From NCBI GenBank assembly GCA_963855995.1, contig OY979718.1, forward strand, positions 40,731,559-40,795,558: a DNA stretch of 64,000 nucleotides, read 5' to 3'. Of this stretch, positions 1-13,149 are shown piece by piece. This DNA is from Muricea muricata. Its lineage: Eukaryota; Cnidaria; Anthozoa; Malacalcyonacea; Plexauridae. A program made the position numbers and the translations under genes. Under the pieces are notes generated by a model. The model was not told the origin of the DNA, ran no database searches, and saw only the letters and a list, made by a program, of their open reading frames with translations. Position 1 is the first letter of the stretch, and every line of letters starts with the position of its first letter.

Positions 1-353
1 AACAGAGCTTTCCTCCTTTAAGATGAACTACTTGAAGTCAAAATACATAGCATATTATCTTTACTTCATTGCAAATTGGAACTTTTTTGAAATTGAGATG
101 AATTGAAGCAGTTGAACTTTGTAGAAAAAACAAAACAGTTGAAGTGGAGGAAACTTCCTTAACTAACATAACAAGGTGACCACAACTAGACAACTAAATT
201 CTGTAGGCTATGTTTTGCATTGTAGCAAAGAAAAGATGTGAAATTGAATGCTATTACATGGGAGCTCTAACAGTATTTCAACAAATCCAAAATTAACAGC
301 AATTAGTCTGGGAGCATGTGTGGTTCCGTGGAAATTTCGTGCAGAAAGAAAGC

Positions 354-720
354 ATATTAATAAAGGACGTATATGATCCTGCATGGAAACGAGGCTGGAA
401 TATAAAATCCTCTATAACTTTAAGAAACGCGGAGGAAATCGCTTCATATTAGCTTCACTAATATGATGTATTTCTAGGTTGCAGATAGAAATAAGTGCTT
501 TAAAGCTCGATACGGGTGATCACGTGACTAGGCTAGCATGGAAACGAGGCTGAGATATAAAACCTTCATAACTTTATTAAACATAAGGGAAAATTGCTTC
601 AAATTTACTACTTTGTGTTTCTAAGTTGTAGATAGAAAAAAGTGCTATAAGGCTCGATACGGGTGGTCGCGTGACTGGGATAGCATGGAAACGAGGCTGG
701 TATAAATAACGTATAGTATT
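354..720 (+). repeat. Left compound terminal inverted repeat of the XPG transposon
   Basis: Two imperfect tandem subunits (about 380-540 and 540-720) both contain GCATGGAAACGAGGCTG followed by a run ending GCTCGATACGGGTG. The block reappears reverse-complemented at 6450-6809. The subunit structure is shared by both ends, so the tandem duplication predates, or was copied between, the two termini. Confidence 0.75.
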
Positions 721-1139
721 ATTCGTATCACAGTCTACACGCTATTTTATCATGTCAGCAATTTTCTTACAAATGTGCCAAAACTATTTAGTTTGTGATC
801 ATCTCATAAATTGTTGACGGAACTGTCTCAAGGCCATCCAGCCCTGTCTGACGTCAGGTCGTAGCTTCGTTTACTGAAGACGTATCCCTGTCTGATGGGG
901 GAGAGGGGTCATAGGGTGTACTATCACTTGCTCAAGGTGAACACCCAGGCTAGTGGAGGGAAGGATACACCTTACTGCTCCATTCTAGACCGGCTCCAAG
1001 CAAAGGCTAGCCACTGCCCATTCTACAGTAATCTTACAGATGTAAATGATAAACTCCAACTTTTCATAAAATTCTGATAACGTAGTATCGAATATTCAGA
1101 AATATATAATCATCACTATCATCCTCAAACAAAGACAAC

Positions 1140-4100
1140 TTAATGTTCGTTGAATCTGTTTTCACACACATCCTCTCCATCAGCGCAACCACACAGGTCA
1201 GTGCAGCCAAGTCCTGCCTTCTGACACTGGTATCTGCTGGTGGAACAGCGGTCTTTCATGCAGCCACATTTTACAAAGTGGATGATGGCAGGAGGTGCTG
1301 GAAGTAGTGTGGTCGTAACAGGAATCCATTCATCGTTTTCCAATTTCCATCCAAAGTTCTCTGGTGAGGGAAGAAGGTGATTGGTTTCTATATCGTTAAG
1401 CCAGACCATAGCCTGATAATTTGCCCTGTTTATGGTCTCATCAAGTGCTGCTTTGGTTGGTGGTAGTCTTTCCGGCTGGGCTTGCTTTTTTGGGAAGAAC
1501 AACCATCTAAGTTCCTTCACAGAAGATACTACTGGTGTATTTGGAACACAGAGCTGACAGATGAACTTTTCTAAAGCACCAATGTTCTCGCTCGTTCCGA
1601 GATTGGCAAGAGCTGTAATGATCTTCTTGTCTGCCACTTGAAATGCTTTCCACCATGTCGTTTTTCCTTTCCCTGCAAATCTACCTGTAGTATCGCAACC
1701 ACTCATTGCGTGGAGGGCTGAAAGGGAAGCTATCCCAGCTCCGCCAAGCATCCGTACTATGGGCTTCAACTTGATTACACGACGTCTCTGTCCTGTACCA
1801 GTAACAAAATTTGTGTCTTCGCAAAGTTCTAGATACCGCCGCAACGAGAGGATGAATACATCTGTATCTGGAGAATGGATGTTAATTTCTCTTGCTCCAT
1901 GGTTAGCAGAATCAACAGCGTGTACCAGCATCTTTGTATCTGCTTCTTCTTGTTTGCTTCGTAGGTGAAGTACATTCTTGTGTGTGGCTTCACACTGGGA
2001 ACCCCAAGCGATAACAAAGTGCTTTCCACTGGCTTCTGCACGTTCTGTCTTTTTTGCTAGGTACTCAGTAAGCTCCACCTTTATCTTGTTGTGAGACAGA
2101 AGTCGTTTCATCTGTACTTTTCCGATGTGGGTTGAGTCAGTTATTCTATAGGTTACAGGGTCCTGGTCACCTTGTCGTCTTACTCTTGTGGCGGATTTCA
2201 AAGATAGTGGAACATCGTATCTGTCAAAGACCAAATGGATTTCGTCACTTCCGTCATACTTTTGAAATAGTTGATCAGTGAAATGGTCAGCAAGCTGGGA
2301 ACAAGATGTTATCCCCGGTGGTTTCTCTTCAGTGACTGTAACTCGGCCATGCCATCTATAATTCAGACCTTCATTCGAACTGCTGGAGCCTCTCTGTATT
2401 CTGAGTTTGAATCTGTAGCCGGCGTCTGTTTTTCGATTATGTTCATCAGTGCACTTTTCGTTGACACATGGAGCATTGTTCCATCTGCTGCAAAAAGGGA
2501 TCTAGGTACCAGCGAGAATGCGTATACTCCAACTGCTTCCTTAATGTCGATCTCTGGTCGAGATTTACACACCATCATCATTCGAGCGAAAAGGCATCTA
2601 TCTTCTTTAAGCTCGACTACTTTGTCATCGACAGCTACCTTGGTCTTCTTTGCAGTGGTTTTTCACGTCAGTAGTTTCTGTTTCTTCATTCGTGACCACA
2701 CATTTTCTTTGTTTGTCTTGATTCGTTCCGCTTTCGTTCGTTCAGAAACTTTGTCTCCGATAATGCTTTGTTCACAGAGATCGCTCTTGACATTATTACT
2801 GTAGATACCACTTTCTTTGTTCCAAGTTGTATAAATCTTGTCTGCCTTCTTGTGTAAAAGGGTTGGTGTAGCTTCTCATGGTATTTGACAGCTTATCAAT
2901 GCTGTTCTCCTCTCGTGACTTCACAGCAGCTGTCAGCTTATGGTGTTGTTCTTTGGTTTTTGTTGATACCCCTGCCATATTCTTTGTCTGGTCCGCGAGT
3001 CTCGCTAGTTCTGGAGCAATCAGGAAAAACTTCGTTCGGGCAGTTGGGTTTAGTGTGATTCCAATCAAGCCTTTTGTTACTTTCATGGACCGATTGATGT
3101 GCTCTAGGGCGTTGTCAGCTCCAAGCGCGCAGAAAGGTACTTGAGTGTTCTTGTTTACTGCCCAGTTTCCATCCTGGAATTCTGCATAGATGTCTGGCTC
3201 TGTGTCTGGTAATGCCTTCATTTCGGCAAGACAGAGAGGAACCATACGCGCGCAGTTGATTTGGTCATGCGCAAAGAAATACTTCGTAAACATCTCAAAA
3301 GGTTTAAGATGAAGTTCCCAGTCAGCTATACGGACTGCTGTGGTAAATAGAAGCATTTCCATTACCATACGCATGTAGTGTTGAATGACTTTAAAGATCG
3401 GGCTGTCATTGTGGGCGTCATCAAACCTTTCATATTTTCCATGATTTTCATTTCTTCAGTGGCGTTTCCCATTTTCTGGGGAGCATTACGAACTTGCGTT
3501 GGTTCTCCATTTTGACATGCTTCTCCTAACTGCTTTGAAAGATGTTTAAGGCGGCGTTTACATGCATCTGGCTCTTTCTGCAGAAAAGCTTCTTCGTAGA
3601 GGGTAAACAAGGCTTGCAAAGTGATCAAATGAGCAGCTTCTCCTCTTTTAATGTGCTTGCCTTCTAAAATTTGCTTGACAGTAGAAGGACCATATAGCTG
3701 TGATTCCACCCACGCCATCGCAATGCCACTATTCTCTATGAATGCGCCAAGAGTCCACAGCTGGACCATCACAATATGCAACTCTTCTGGGCGAAGTATC
3801 ACATGGTTGAGGTCATTAGGAGCCATTTGGAGCTTTTTCGCAGGCATATAAAGAGCCATGTCGAGTAATATGACGGTCTTCCTATTGGCTCCTACCACTT
3901 TCACGTTGATTGCCTGTGCTTGCATGAGTACTGTTAACCGCGTGGGCCATTCATGTGCATAAGCTGCAATCAGTGGAGGAACACTTACTCTTGTCAAAGG
4001 TAAAGTGTCGCTAATCAGTGACTTGCATCCAGACCACACAGGAATAATACTCTCACCCTCATCTTCTTCACTCTCCAACGTTGCATTATTAATTGGCTCC

Positions 4101-6082
4101 CTCGAGATCTTTGCTCAATATTACAGGTATATTCTCTTCTGAGAACAAGCTAGAAGTAGGATATCGTGGAGCTTGCGGCTGTGAGGGGGTTCAGGACACT
4201 CAAGTGAGACAGGCGATGGAACCTCTTCTAATGATCGAGTCAAATTTGTCTGCTCAAGATCCAACCTATTAAAAACACTTCCATAAGTATTGCAATAACA
4301 TATTGAAGTTTTTATACAGTTCGGTAAAAAAATCATTTATAAGACAGTGTACATGTGTTGTTCTATTGGACATCAAAGCATGTACCAAGACAAATTTAGG
4401 TGAAAATATCGACATTTATTTAATTTAAACATACCTTTGTTCTGGTCGTTCATCATTCTTGTCACACCTCTGGTAGATTGCCATCGTGTTCTTTCCATCA
4501 TAAGTATCTTCTGAAAAGTCAACGTTGTCTATGGCAAAGAAAACATGTCTACCTTGCACTACATCAGGAGGTATATAAAGGTCACCATTCTGCTCCATAC
4601 GATTTATAACAGCTGACTCCTATTATACTCCACAGACATCCAAAACCCATACAGCATATTCACTAACTCTTTACTTCGAAAGCTCTGATGGATGTCAAGA
4701 CCTACTGCTAATTGCTACGGTATTTTGCGGGCTGACCTGGCCACTTGCGACTTCTTGTTCTCTGTTTGACGCTGTGTCAAGCACATAGAAACAGTGCTCT
4801 GAACCAGATTCATAGTACGCTTATGAACTTCAGCACGTTTGACTTCTTCTGAGAGTCTTGTGTTCGGACCACTGATTACCCACCTGAAGAAGCAGCAGTA
4901 ATGCTCTTTCGGAATGGGTAATGCTCTTTCGAAAAACACCCATCTTTTTGACTTGTTAATAGCTTTTCTCAAGATTAAGGCAGCATAGTAAAGGGTAATC
5001 ACTTCATCTCTCAAATCTTTCGCATCTTCTGCTATCTTTGCGGCGGCGTCTCTCGTTTCTTTGATCGTTACTCTTTCGGATTCATTGGCTTTCTTCGGCT
5101 TATGAAACTCGATGCCAGGGATTTCGTTTTGGATCATTTGCGTCAATGTTTTGCGGCTACAAGATTGATCTGCCAAGCCATTGTCCTTTGAAATACAATC
5201 GTATGAAGTGTGTAGCTCTGACATATTAAGAACGTTTCCATTTTTCAGAGAAAACTCGGTTGTGTTTAAAAACTCTATTTTGGCAGCAATATTAGCTGCC
5301 AAATTAGGGACAGATGGTGGTTCTTGCCAACTCTTTCGAAGTACACTAGAAACATTATTTGACCAGCACTTTTTGTGGTACTTGATGTCAGTTGCGTGGG
5401 CATCAGTCACATTAACAGAGGTCGATAGTTTGACCGGGAGCTTGTCATTCCCTGCCAATTAGATGGCAGCATAGAGTGGTTGGCCTGCTGACATGGTGCT
5501 AACAGTATGAAGGGTATCTCGGTAACCTGCCATTCCCTCGCAGAAAAAACACACATCCTTATTGTAAGGTGTTGTCTGTGATCTAGTTAGTTGATTGCTT
5601 GCCTGAGCGTGTTTCTTTTGCGACTTTTGTTTTGGGGCTTTTAGATCAGCCAGCTCTCGATGGTGTCTTTTATATTCCAGGGTGGGTAGCATCTTTGTAG
5701 CATTTTCTGTGCCATGATGATTTTTTAAGCTGAAGCTCTTGCAGTGAATACTGACTCAAAGAAGACCAGATCTCAGGATATATGGAATCTCCATATGAAG
5801 CTCGTTCTCTAATAGTGGAAACTAATTTCTCTTGCGAAGATGGGTTTCCTTTTCTTGTTGGCAAACAATGCAAAGTTTAAGATCTATGTGGTATTTTTCT
5901 TCTTTTTCCATTATAAACTGCACTAACTGGTCTGCCAGTAAAGATGGCTGACTTTCATTTCGATGAAAAAAACTGCTGACCATAAAAACTGCTTTAGATT
6001 CCAAGCTCTTTCTGCCGAATAAAACCACAGGATCTAGATTTTCCATGTTTTTGTTGATATATAACATAATCAGCATTGGCAA
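1140..6082 (-). pseudogene. Broken XPG-type nuclease / CXC-domain transposon protein
   Basis: One gene is read right to left in pieces: 6082-5822, 5873-5670, 5692-5459, 5458-4715, 4336-4121, 4078-3362, 3374-2796 and 2234-1140. The N-terminal part has Cys/His pairs of zinc-finger type (CIVC, then WHRKC; CFFC, then KYHKKCW). The C-terminal 364-residue piece has an XPG-I-like acidic motif (EEADT, residues 96-100, with SPDTD at 121-125), an XPG helix-hairpin-helix-like motif (GCDTTGRFAGKGK, 179-191) and a Cys-rich CXC/tesmin-like tail (321-360). Lesions include an in-frame TAA between the 5692-5459 and 5458-4715 pieces, and frame changes near 5.82-5.87 kb, 3.37 kb and 2.3 kb. Some gaps could be introns. 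The domains suggest a nuclease or transposase of the surrounding element. The Academ-type label is inference. Confidence 0.7.
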
Positions 6083-6137
6083 ACTGACTAAATCAGGTAA
6101 TGATAATAGAAAACAAACTGAGATACGAATTATATTT

Positions 6138-6334
6138 AAGAAATATAAAACATTTTCTGTGTTGATATACAGTTATATCAACACGAGTGGAAATTGGAAA
6201 AACGAGAAATTGTGTGAAAACACGACGCCCGCAGGGCGGAGTGTTTTCACCCAATTTCGAGTTTTTCCAATTTTCACGAGTGTTGATATAACTGTATATC
6301 AATACGGGAAAAATGTTTTATATTTCTTTTATAA
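6138..6334. repeat. Hairpin MITE-like repeat inside the XPG transposon
   Basis: Two arms of nearly 100 bp are reverse complements. They share the TGTTGATATA(C/A)AGTTATATCA core, a TTGGAAAAAC block and a GTGAAAACAC block, around a short GC-rich loop (CGCCCGCAGGGCG). Single arms of the same family occur at about 21,826-21,890 and 47,750-47,822, each in a paired repeat block. It lies upstream of the transposon gene and inside the right terminal repeat. Confidence 0.75.
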
Positions 6335-6449
6335 TATAGCACAAAGAACTTTAACAGAAGAGTGGCGGGAAATTTTCCGTGTTGATATAGAGTTATATCA
6401 ACACGGCTCTTAGCCAATCAGCGTTCAGAATTTACAAATGCTATATTAT

Positions 6450-6809
6450 AATATACACTATTTATACCAGCCTTGTTTCCATGCTAGCCCAGTGACGTGC
6501 CCACCCGTATCGAGCCTTAAAGCACTTTTTTTATCTGCAACTTAGAAACACATCATGGTAGTGAATTTGAAGAAATTTTTCCTTATGTTTAATGAAGTTA
6601 TGAAGGTTTTATATCTCAGCCTCGTTTCCATGCTAGCCTAGTCACGTGATCACCCGTATAGAGCCTTAAAGCACTTATTTCTATCTGCAACCTAGAAATA
6701 CCTCATATTAGTAAATTTGAAGCGATTTGCCCCTGTTTCATAAAGTTATAAAGGATTTTATATTCTAGCTTCGTTTCCGTGCAGGGTCATATACGTCATT
6801 TATTAATAT
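6450..6809 (-). repeat. Right compound terminal inverted repeat of the XPG transposon
   Basis: This is the reverse complement of 354-720, again with two subunits (CCTCGTTTCCATGC and CACCCGTAT(C/A)GAGCC landmarks occur twice). It ends in TCATATACGTCATTTATTAA, which pairs with the start of the left repeat. It lies just outside the 5' end of the minus-strand transposon gene. Confidence 0.75.
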
Positions 6810-6870
6810 CGCCATAAAACCCCTCGGTGCTGTTTTTTTCATGGGATTTTTCATGTTGTCTAGTTGTGGT

Positions 6871-8528
6871 AAATTTTGTGTTTGGCAATTGAAATATTTG
6901 TTTAAAATTTCTATTTCATTTGCTTCAGTTCAAGTTTACTTTTCAAATAGTTCTAATTTTTAACTATAATAATACTATAAGAAAACAGGTTCACATGGCT
7001 TTTTAACACGGTCTTTTCAACGAAGATATGTGAAGATATACTTCAAAGAAATTTGTTTTTAACCTGACAATGTTACCTTTTAAAATTAAGTAAACTCAAT
7101 TTCTTTAAAACGATTCCATCTTCAGTTCTCACTTTTCAATACAGACCAGTCTAAGTTATCTATTTCGACTTTTTATCTTGTTTTCTTTAACATTGAAACT
7201 ACGAGATTATAAAAGGCGATAAAGTTTGAAAGTCAATAATTTGGCACACTTTTCTCTTGATTGCTGATAATTGCTGTGCATTTTGAACTTTGACAAATCC
7301 TTGAAATTTTGTAGCTTGATTCATTTAACATTCCAGTATAACTGGGTTATATTTGTTCATTTGAGTAGTTCAAATAGCAAAGACATTTCAGGATTTAAAA
7401 ATAGTCCATAAGCATTTGAAAAAAGCTTGTCTTTGTATAAAAAAGTATCTCATTGTGTAAAAAGCTAATAAAGATATCACTGTTACATTGACATTTAAAG
7501 ACTTATTCAGTCATAGCTAAAATGTAACGGAAACGACATTTTGGAAGTAAAATGGTTGAGTGGTTTATTTGTAGAGCTTCATTTTTATTGAAAAATAGTG
7601 TTAGAACAAACAAAAATAAGAAATGAAAATTTTCAAACTAAAGTGCTTTTATATCAACTTGATTAAATATATGCTGTTTCAAGTAGACGTAAAACCTGTT
7701 AGATTTAGAAAAACACAAAATAATTAGAACGTTTTCGACTGAAACGTCATCTACATTGCAGTTTCGCTAAATCCAAGTTCGTTTATGTATTTTAAATTTA
7801 ATATTGTCAACAACAACGTCATCTCTATCTAGGTTAAATTGTTGTCAGGTTAAAAACACCATGAGAGAATTATATGGCTTTAGGATTTCATAAAGATTCA
7901 CTTGAAAGACAAACTCTCTTTTTACGTTAGAAACGATTTTTTGAAGTGTTTTGATTGCAAGAAGTTTATAAAATAACGTCAAAATGTCAAGGCTCTTTAA
8001 AGATAAATATTTTAATTTATGTGAAATTTTGCAAAAATTTAATTCGTGGTATTCACTCCAAAAGACAAGTGTTATTCTTTAATAACATAAAGTTTCACAA
8101 TGAATGTTTTATAAAGCATGTTTTGTTTGTCATTTCATCTTAAAGCCATTTATTTTCTCTAATTATGAAACAACTCTGTAATGTCACTTCATCAAAGTTA
8201 GTATAGAGTTGTATCATTTATCTTGAAGTAGAAATGTTATCTTGAAAACTTGAATTAAAACCAAGTTCTTTAGCATTGTGTTTTTATTCACTTGTGTTCA
8301 TTCACTTGTGTTGAGCACAATGTCAATTGTTTTTTTTCTGCCATGTTCTGTTTTCTTCTATTGTTATCTGAATAAGTACACGATTGTTGTAGTTAATCTC
8401 TTTTTATTGTGGTTGAAATTGTAATCTGTACAAATTCTTTTCAATAAACTGTTTACAAAATTTACTTGTGACCCCCTTTTAATTAAAAATTCAATTCCCA
8501 TGGGAATTGAGAAATTGAATAAAAAAAA
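6871..8528. other. AT-rich noncoding stretch, nothing recognised
   Basis: Short open frames only, no splice-consistent coding signal, no tandem array and no inverted repeat that I could see. Poly-A/T-rich intergenic character throughout. Confidence 0.5.
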
Positions 8529-8656
8529 TGCCCCTACCCCGGCCAGCTCTTCAAGTGCTACTTCCACGTAAGTAGAAGTACTTATATATATAGTATAAGT
8601 ACTTGTACTTAATTGCAGTGGAAGTAGCACTCGGAGAGCTGGCCGGAGTAGCCGGC
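8529..8656. repeat. Hairpin repeat, 38-bp arms with nested inner palindrome
   Basis: The left arm contains GGCCAGCTCTTCAAGTGCTA and pairs with a right arm ending GAGCTGGCCGG. The interior has a second palindrome, AGTACTTATATATATAGTA. A smaller stem (8,659-8,711, GAGAAGACCAACCTT with its near complement) follows at once. It looks like a small nonautonomous inverted-repeat element. No target duplication was identified. Confidence 0.6.
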
Positions 8657-8711
8657 AAAGAGAAGACCAACCTTGCAAATGCTAATGCAAATTGCTAAGT
8701 TGATCTTCTCC

Positions 8712-11700
8712 AGAGAGCAGCCGCGCATACCTAACAAATTAAAACAACTAACGTTAGTGCCTTAAGTACTTAGCATGCAAATTTGATTCCCAAAGCCAAA
8801 ATGACAAGTGCCCCCCGCTGATCCTACCAACTGCCTACCTGCCTCAGTTCTAAGCTGTCTTCCTCGGTCCTAAACTCCTGCATTCCATTCGTTACCCTCA
8901 CATTCCTTACCATCGCACAGTCACTCACAGCTGATAAACCCACATGCACCACCACCACCCCGACTGCCACCCAAATACGAAAATTAAAAGAATTAAAATT
9001 TTGGTAAAGTATGCTATGCCTACTGAATTTAATTTATTGGGATATTTTAGGCCAAACAGAAACATCAAAGATCACATATACAAACAGGTAAACTGCCTAC
9101 TTACTTTTGCCTTACTTTGTCAAATATACAAAACTTATCCCGCACTTTGTTACTAATAAACCAGCAGTTATATGTCCCTTACAACATCACTTTTAAAAGA
9201 AAATTCTAGACCAAGCTCGTCTGAAACTTATCTGTTTTGTTGGAAACAATTATTGATTTTGGTTTTTTAACGCACTTCTAAAATTTTAATTCCTTTAATA
9301 AGCCTATAACCCCATGCAACTTACACACGGCGCACACCCTCGCATTCCATACATTTAGCTAATAAATTACGTTATAAACAAAAAAGCAAAATAAAAAATA
9401 ATTTACGTTATCTCTAGCTTATACTTAAACCCACTTAATCTGAGTTTTTGATCGAGTTTCAAGATGAAAAACCTTAGCTGAAAGGGCATGGGCTTTGTGT
9501 TGTGTTAACTGGTCCGAAGTAGATAGAAACCTAATCCGTACCAACGTCTGAGGCTGGGTGAAATAAGCATGAGAATACAAAGAGCATAAATTACTTTGAT
9601 TTAAAGTCTTTAAAAGGTGAAACGCAACTGAAGTTTTTTTTCAGAACTCATCTATAAGAATTTTGGTTCTGAATGCAATTCAAGGACCCGTACATAGGTA
9701 CAGCACAAATTGATCGAAATATGTTAAGACTTTACCGTAATTTTCATACTTATTTAACCGAAACGCCTTCATTTGCATGGTAGGACGCAGCTGCTCTTAA
9801 CCACTTGCGTAATTTGCTCTGGTGCACAAAAACAATGGATTAATTGTTCCATTGTTCCTGCTTGCCAAAACAAACCCGAAAGCGCCAAGATACTTATCAT
9901 ATTTAGGTCAAAGAGGATTCTCATTATAAATTTAAGTCTGCACCATGAATTACCATGAAAATAAAGCAAGCTGTATTCCCATGGGAATTTAAAATGAGCA
10001 AAAAATAATAATAAATACATACTGATTTTCATGCACACATGTATGGTAAATTGAACTAAGAAACAAAGAAATAGTGTATTCGCCTGGGAATTAATCTGAT
10101 AATGCAATAATACTTCTATTCAACGTTAATCCAACCTAATAAGTGACATGCTTTATTCTGTTTTGTTTTCAGAAATAAGGACAATTTGCATGCGTGAACG
10201 TATTGTTTCTTTCAAAAAACACTGTCGTTATTGACCACTATATTTTCACCTGATTTTTTAACTTGAAAATTGAAACCAAACGGTCCAAACCAGTGTCATT
10301 TTTTAAAACTTGGAAACTTTTGAAACATTCCATATCGTTCATTTCTTCACACGCATTAACTCAAGTATCAACCTAGTCACTCAATTTGCTCTTTTTTTCA
10401 ACCAGAAACAATTTTGTCAGTGAGAACAATAAAAAATAACTTAATCCCCTCTTTGATCTCTTAATAATAAGTATCTTGTTCTCTACTAACTTGTAAATTA
10501 CCACTACTTTCTATTCCAATGCCACATCGTCTCATTCTTGAATATTGTTATTGTTTGTGGGTCAATGTCATACAGGATCATTCATTCTGATCTTTTTCTT
10601 TTACGTTTCTTCACATCCCATCACCTTTTGAAAGAAAAGAAACGTTTAAATCACAATACGCTAAATTACAAGCTATGCTATTATAAAAATATATGTACAG
10701 AAGTGGAAAGGTCGTACTCAGGGGGCGCACGCGAGTCATTGTCGCTTAAGGTAATCTTCCACTCAAAATTTGCAATCTTTTCCATTTAGAAAATATATAA
10801 ATCGAGTCATTACACTGTTTTAATAATATCCGCTTAGTTTTAATCAATATCTGTAAATCGGATAAAGATTTTGCCCTGATTTACATAAACTTTAAGTTTA
10901 ATTTTGTAACCAAATATCATTTATATCTTTGAGATTATGAAAGAATACGAACGTTTTCATCCAAACATTTTATAAGTACGATAAAGCATTCGCATCCGAC
11001 CTGTATCGGATCTGCAACCTCTAGCGTTTGTAAATCAGATACAGATCAGCTGCCCATGCTTTATCTGTTATAGAAATGTTGACCAGCATAAATCATGGCT
11101 GTCAAATGTTGGAATCGTAGGTAGCGGCACTACCTGCAAGTGCCTGAAGCTAACTGAGATCCTTGGTTGCAACTAACAAGTGTGGGTTGACTAATTCAAG
11201 TAAAGTAGGCAAGTTTGATCCACACACAGCTAACTGCAATTTTTTTTTGGCTACCTGCAAAAAGTCCAAGTATACAGGCATGGCATAGATAATTAGTTTT
11301 AGCATAATTTCGTTAGTAAATAATGGTTTTCGAGCATTTTGATTGGTTGCCTGAAAGTGGTTGTGACGTTTTATACTTTTGCCAAAATTAACAAAAGCAG
11401 AGCGCTACAACGTTCAAGGCTGGGGTGATATTTTCTGATATGTGGGGGGGGGGGCAAAAAACTAAACTGCCCAGTATTTTTATCTAATACCCGATTTTAG
11501 TTTGCTGATTTTATCAGGAAATTACTGGTTACGACCAGCCACTTCAGCCTTCTTATTGGCCAGAAAATGCAATGCCTAACTGAGATAATGGTAATGACAT
11601 GTGACATGCGTGGATACAAAAAATTCAATTGAGTGATCCTACTGTTCACCCCCTATGCTTTGATTTGGTCGGTCGAAAAGAATCGCTAGTCGATAAAAGT

Positions 11701-11980
11701 CTCGTTCGTCCGGCTCAAATCGCGTAAATGGTCAAATGATCTTCTCTATCAACTTACATTGAGAAACCTTGTATGTACTGTAGCCCTGGACTGGTCATTT
11801 AATGTTGCATTCTCTAGTTGGAAACCAAAACACAAAATTCGAACTGGAACTGAGAAGGAAACGGAGACCGACAGAAGCGTACGCGGTAAAGTGAGTACAA
11901 AATCTAATTATAATTGCATTAATCCGAACTAAGTTTCAAAGGTGAATCCGGTACGACGTAATAGTTTAGAGCAAGTCAAA
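8712..11980. other. Intergenic, nothing recognised
   Basis: Only short, composition-driven open frames. A poly-G run lies at about 11,443-11,454. No domain, RNA gene or repeat array could be supported. Confidence 0.45.
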
Positions 11981-12151
11981 CGTCGCTTTTTTCATGCGCC
12001 AAAAGTAATGCATAAATTGCCCTAGTTTCTTTTTTCCCCGATCATTCTAAATACTTCACGTTAAACTGTTGTATGCATTTAGATCGACATATTAAGTTCG
12101 CTCGATTGTCGAACTCAATTGTATTAGGTTCGGCGCATGAAAAAAGCGACG
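11981..12151. repeat. Perfect 20-bp inverted repeat with 131-bp loop
   Basis: CGTCGCTTTTTTCATGCGCC at 11,981-12,000 is exactly complementary to 12,132-12,151. Outside these 20 bases the arms do not extend well in either direction. That differs from the other inverted repeats here, whose arms fade gradually. Confidence 0.7.
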
Positions 12152-13149
12152 CTCGATTAGTCTTATCAATAAACCTACATTCACTCTATCTTTCGGTTGT
12201 CGTACTCGTGGCTTCTATTTGGCTGAAGCATTGCCATGCTGTCCATGGTTTTACCAGGTTGGCACTTTCTCTGTCTTTTAATATATCGAACATCACGTCG
12301 GTCCATTAGGTAACAAGCTCACTCATATCCAGTCGACCATCATAAAATAAAAAGAAAATTCTTACTGTTACAAAACACTAATTCAGAATACGTATACTGG
12401 AAACTAAAATTTCGTTTCCAGTATTTCAGAATACGGTTCCTAAACAGATATTTGATTGTGAATGACTTTGACAAACCGTACATTGCGTCATTGCGATAGA
12501 ATTTGCATCTTGACATTTTGTGATGGACACGATTAGTAATTCACTTCTTTCCCATCTTGGTCTCTCCTTGCTTCATGCACTGAATATTTTTCACTTGGAA
12601 TCCTTTTAAAAGATAAATAATTATAGCATTTTACATAAGTATTACAGAAGACTAAGTAATTATTATAGGCGTGGAATATCATGGGATTATCAAAGGATAA
12701 AACTCCGAGAGGACGAAAATTCACAGAAAAACTATATTGGACCAACTACGTATCAGTGAACTGTATAACATAGGAAACCAAGTAAAAATGACTCCCAAAA
12801 ATGTCCTCGATTTCCAAAATTTGGGTTACTCTGTCTCATTACGTGGCGACAAATGGTAATGAAATAGCATATGGTGTTCTGTTCACGATAAGGTCATTCA
12901 TGCATGCGAGATATGCTGCAGTACTGATTTTAGGTTATTTGCTGGATAGCGTGATCCATGTATGCGGAATGTTGCGAGACAAGGGTCAAGGAAAGGCGAA
13001 GTGTCTTTGTATGTTTTCATTAAAGTCGAGCAACATCCCAGATACATGGATGGCGCTATCCTGCTAAGAAAATTATTTAGTAATTGATTTATACAACAAC
13101 AATGTCAATGAAACACAAGTCAACGCTAGGGAATTTAAATTTCTCATGT
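12152..13149. other. Intergenic, nothing recognised
   Basis: Short open frames without recognisable domains on either strand. A short local inverted repeat (TACTGGAAAC / GTTTCCAGTA) lies near 12,395-12,423. Confidence 0.4.

Larger units (their letters stand above)
179..6870. mobile_element. XPG-nuclease DNA transposon with compound terminal inverted repeats (Academ-like)
   Basis: Inverted repeats bracket a minus-strand gene. The left repeat (about 354-720) and right repeat (about 6450-6809) match in inverted orientation. Each holds two tandem subunits built around CATGGAAACGAGGCTG, a GATACGGGTG(A/G)TC-like block and a TAGATAGAAA-like block. A further inverted match, ACCACAACTAGACAAC at 179-194 and its complement ending at 6870, may mark the true ends, although left and right spacers between that match and the main repeat differ (about 160 and 45 bp). 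The internal gene carries XPG-nuclease motifs. Academ-type DNA transposons, in particular the lineage that encodes an XPG nuclease, are the closest class known to me, and that assignment is inference. No convincing target duplication was found, so the exact ends are uncertain. Confidence 0.7.

Noticed and set aside
895-1077. 60-codon plus-strand frame near the left transposon repeat
   Set aside because: No domain, opposite strand to the element's gene, and short enough to be chance.
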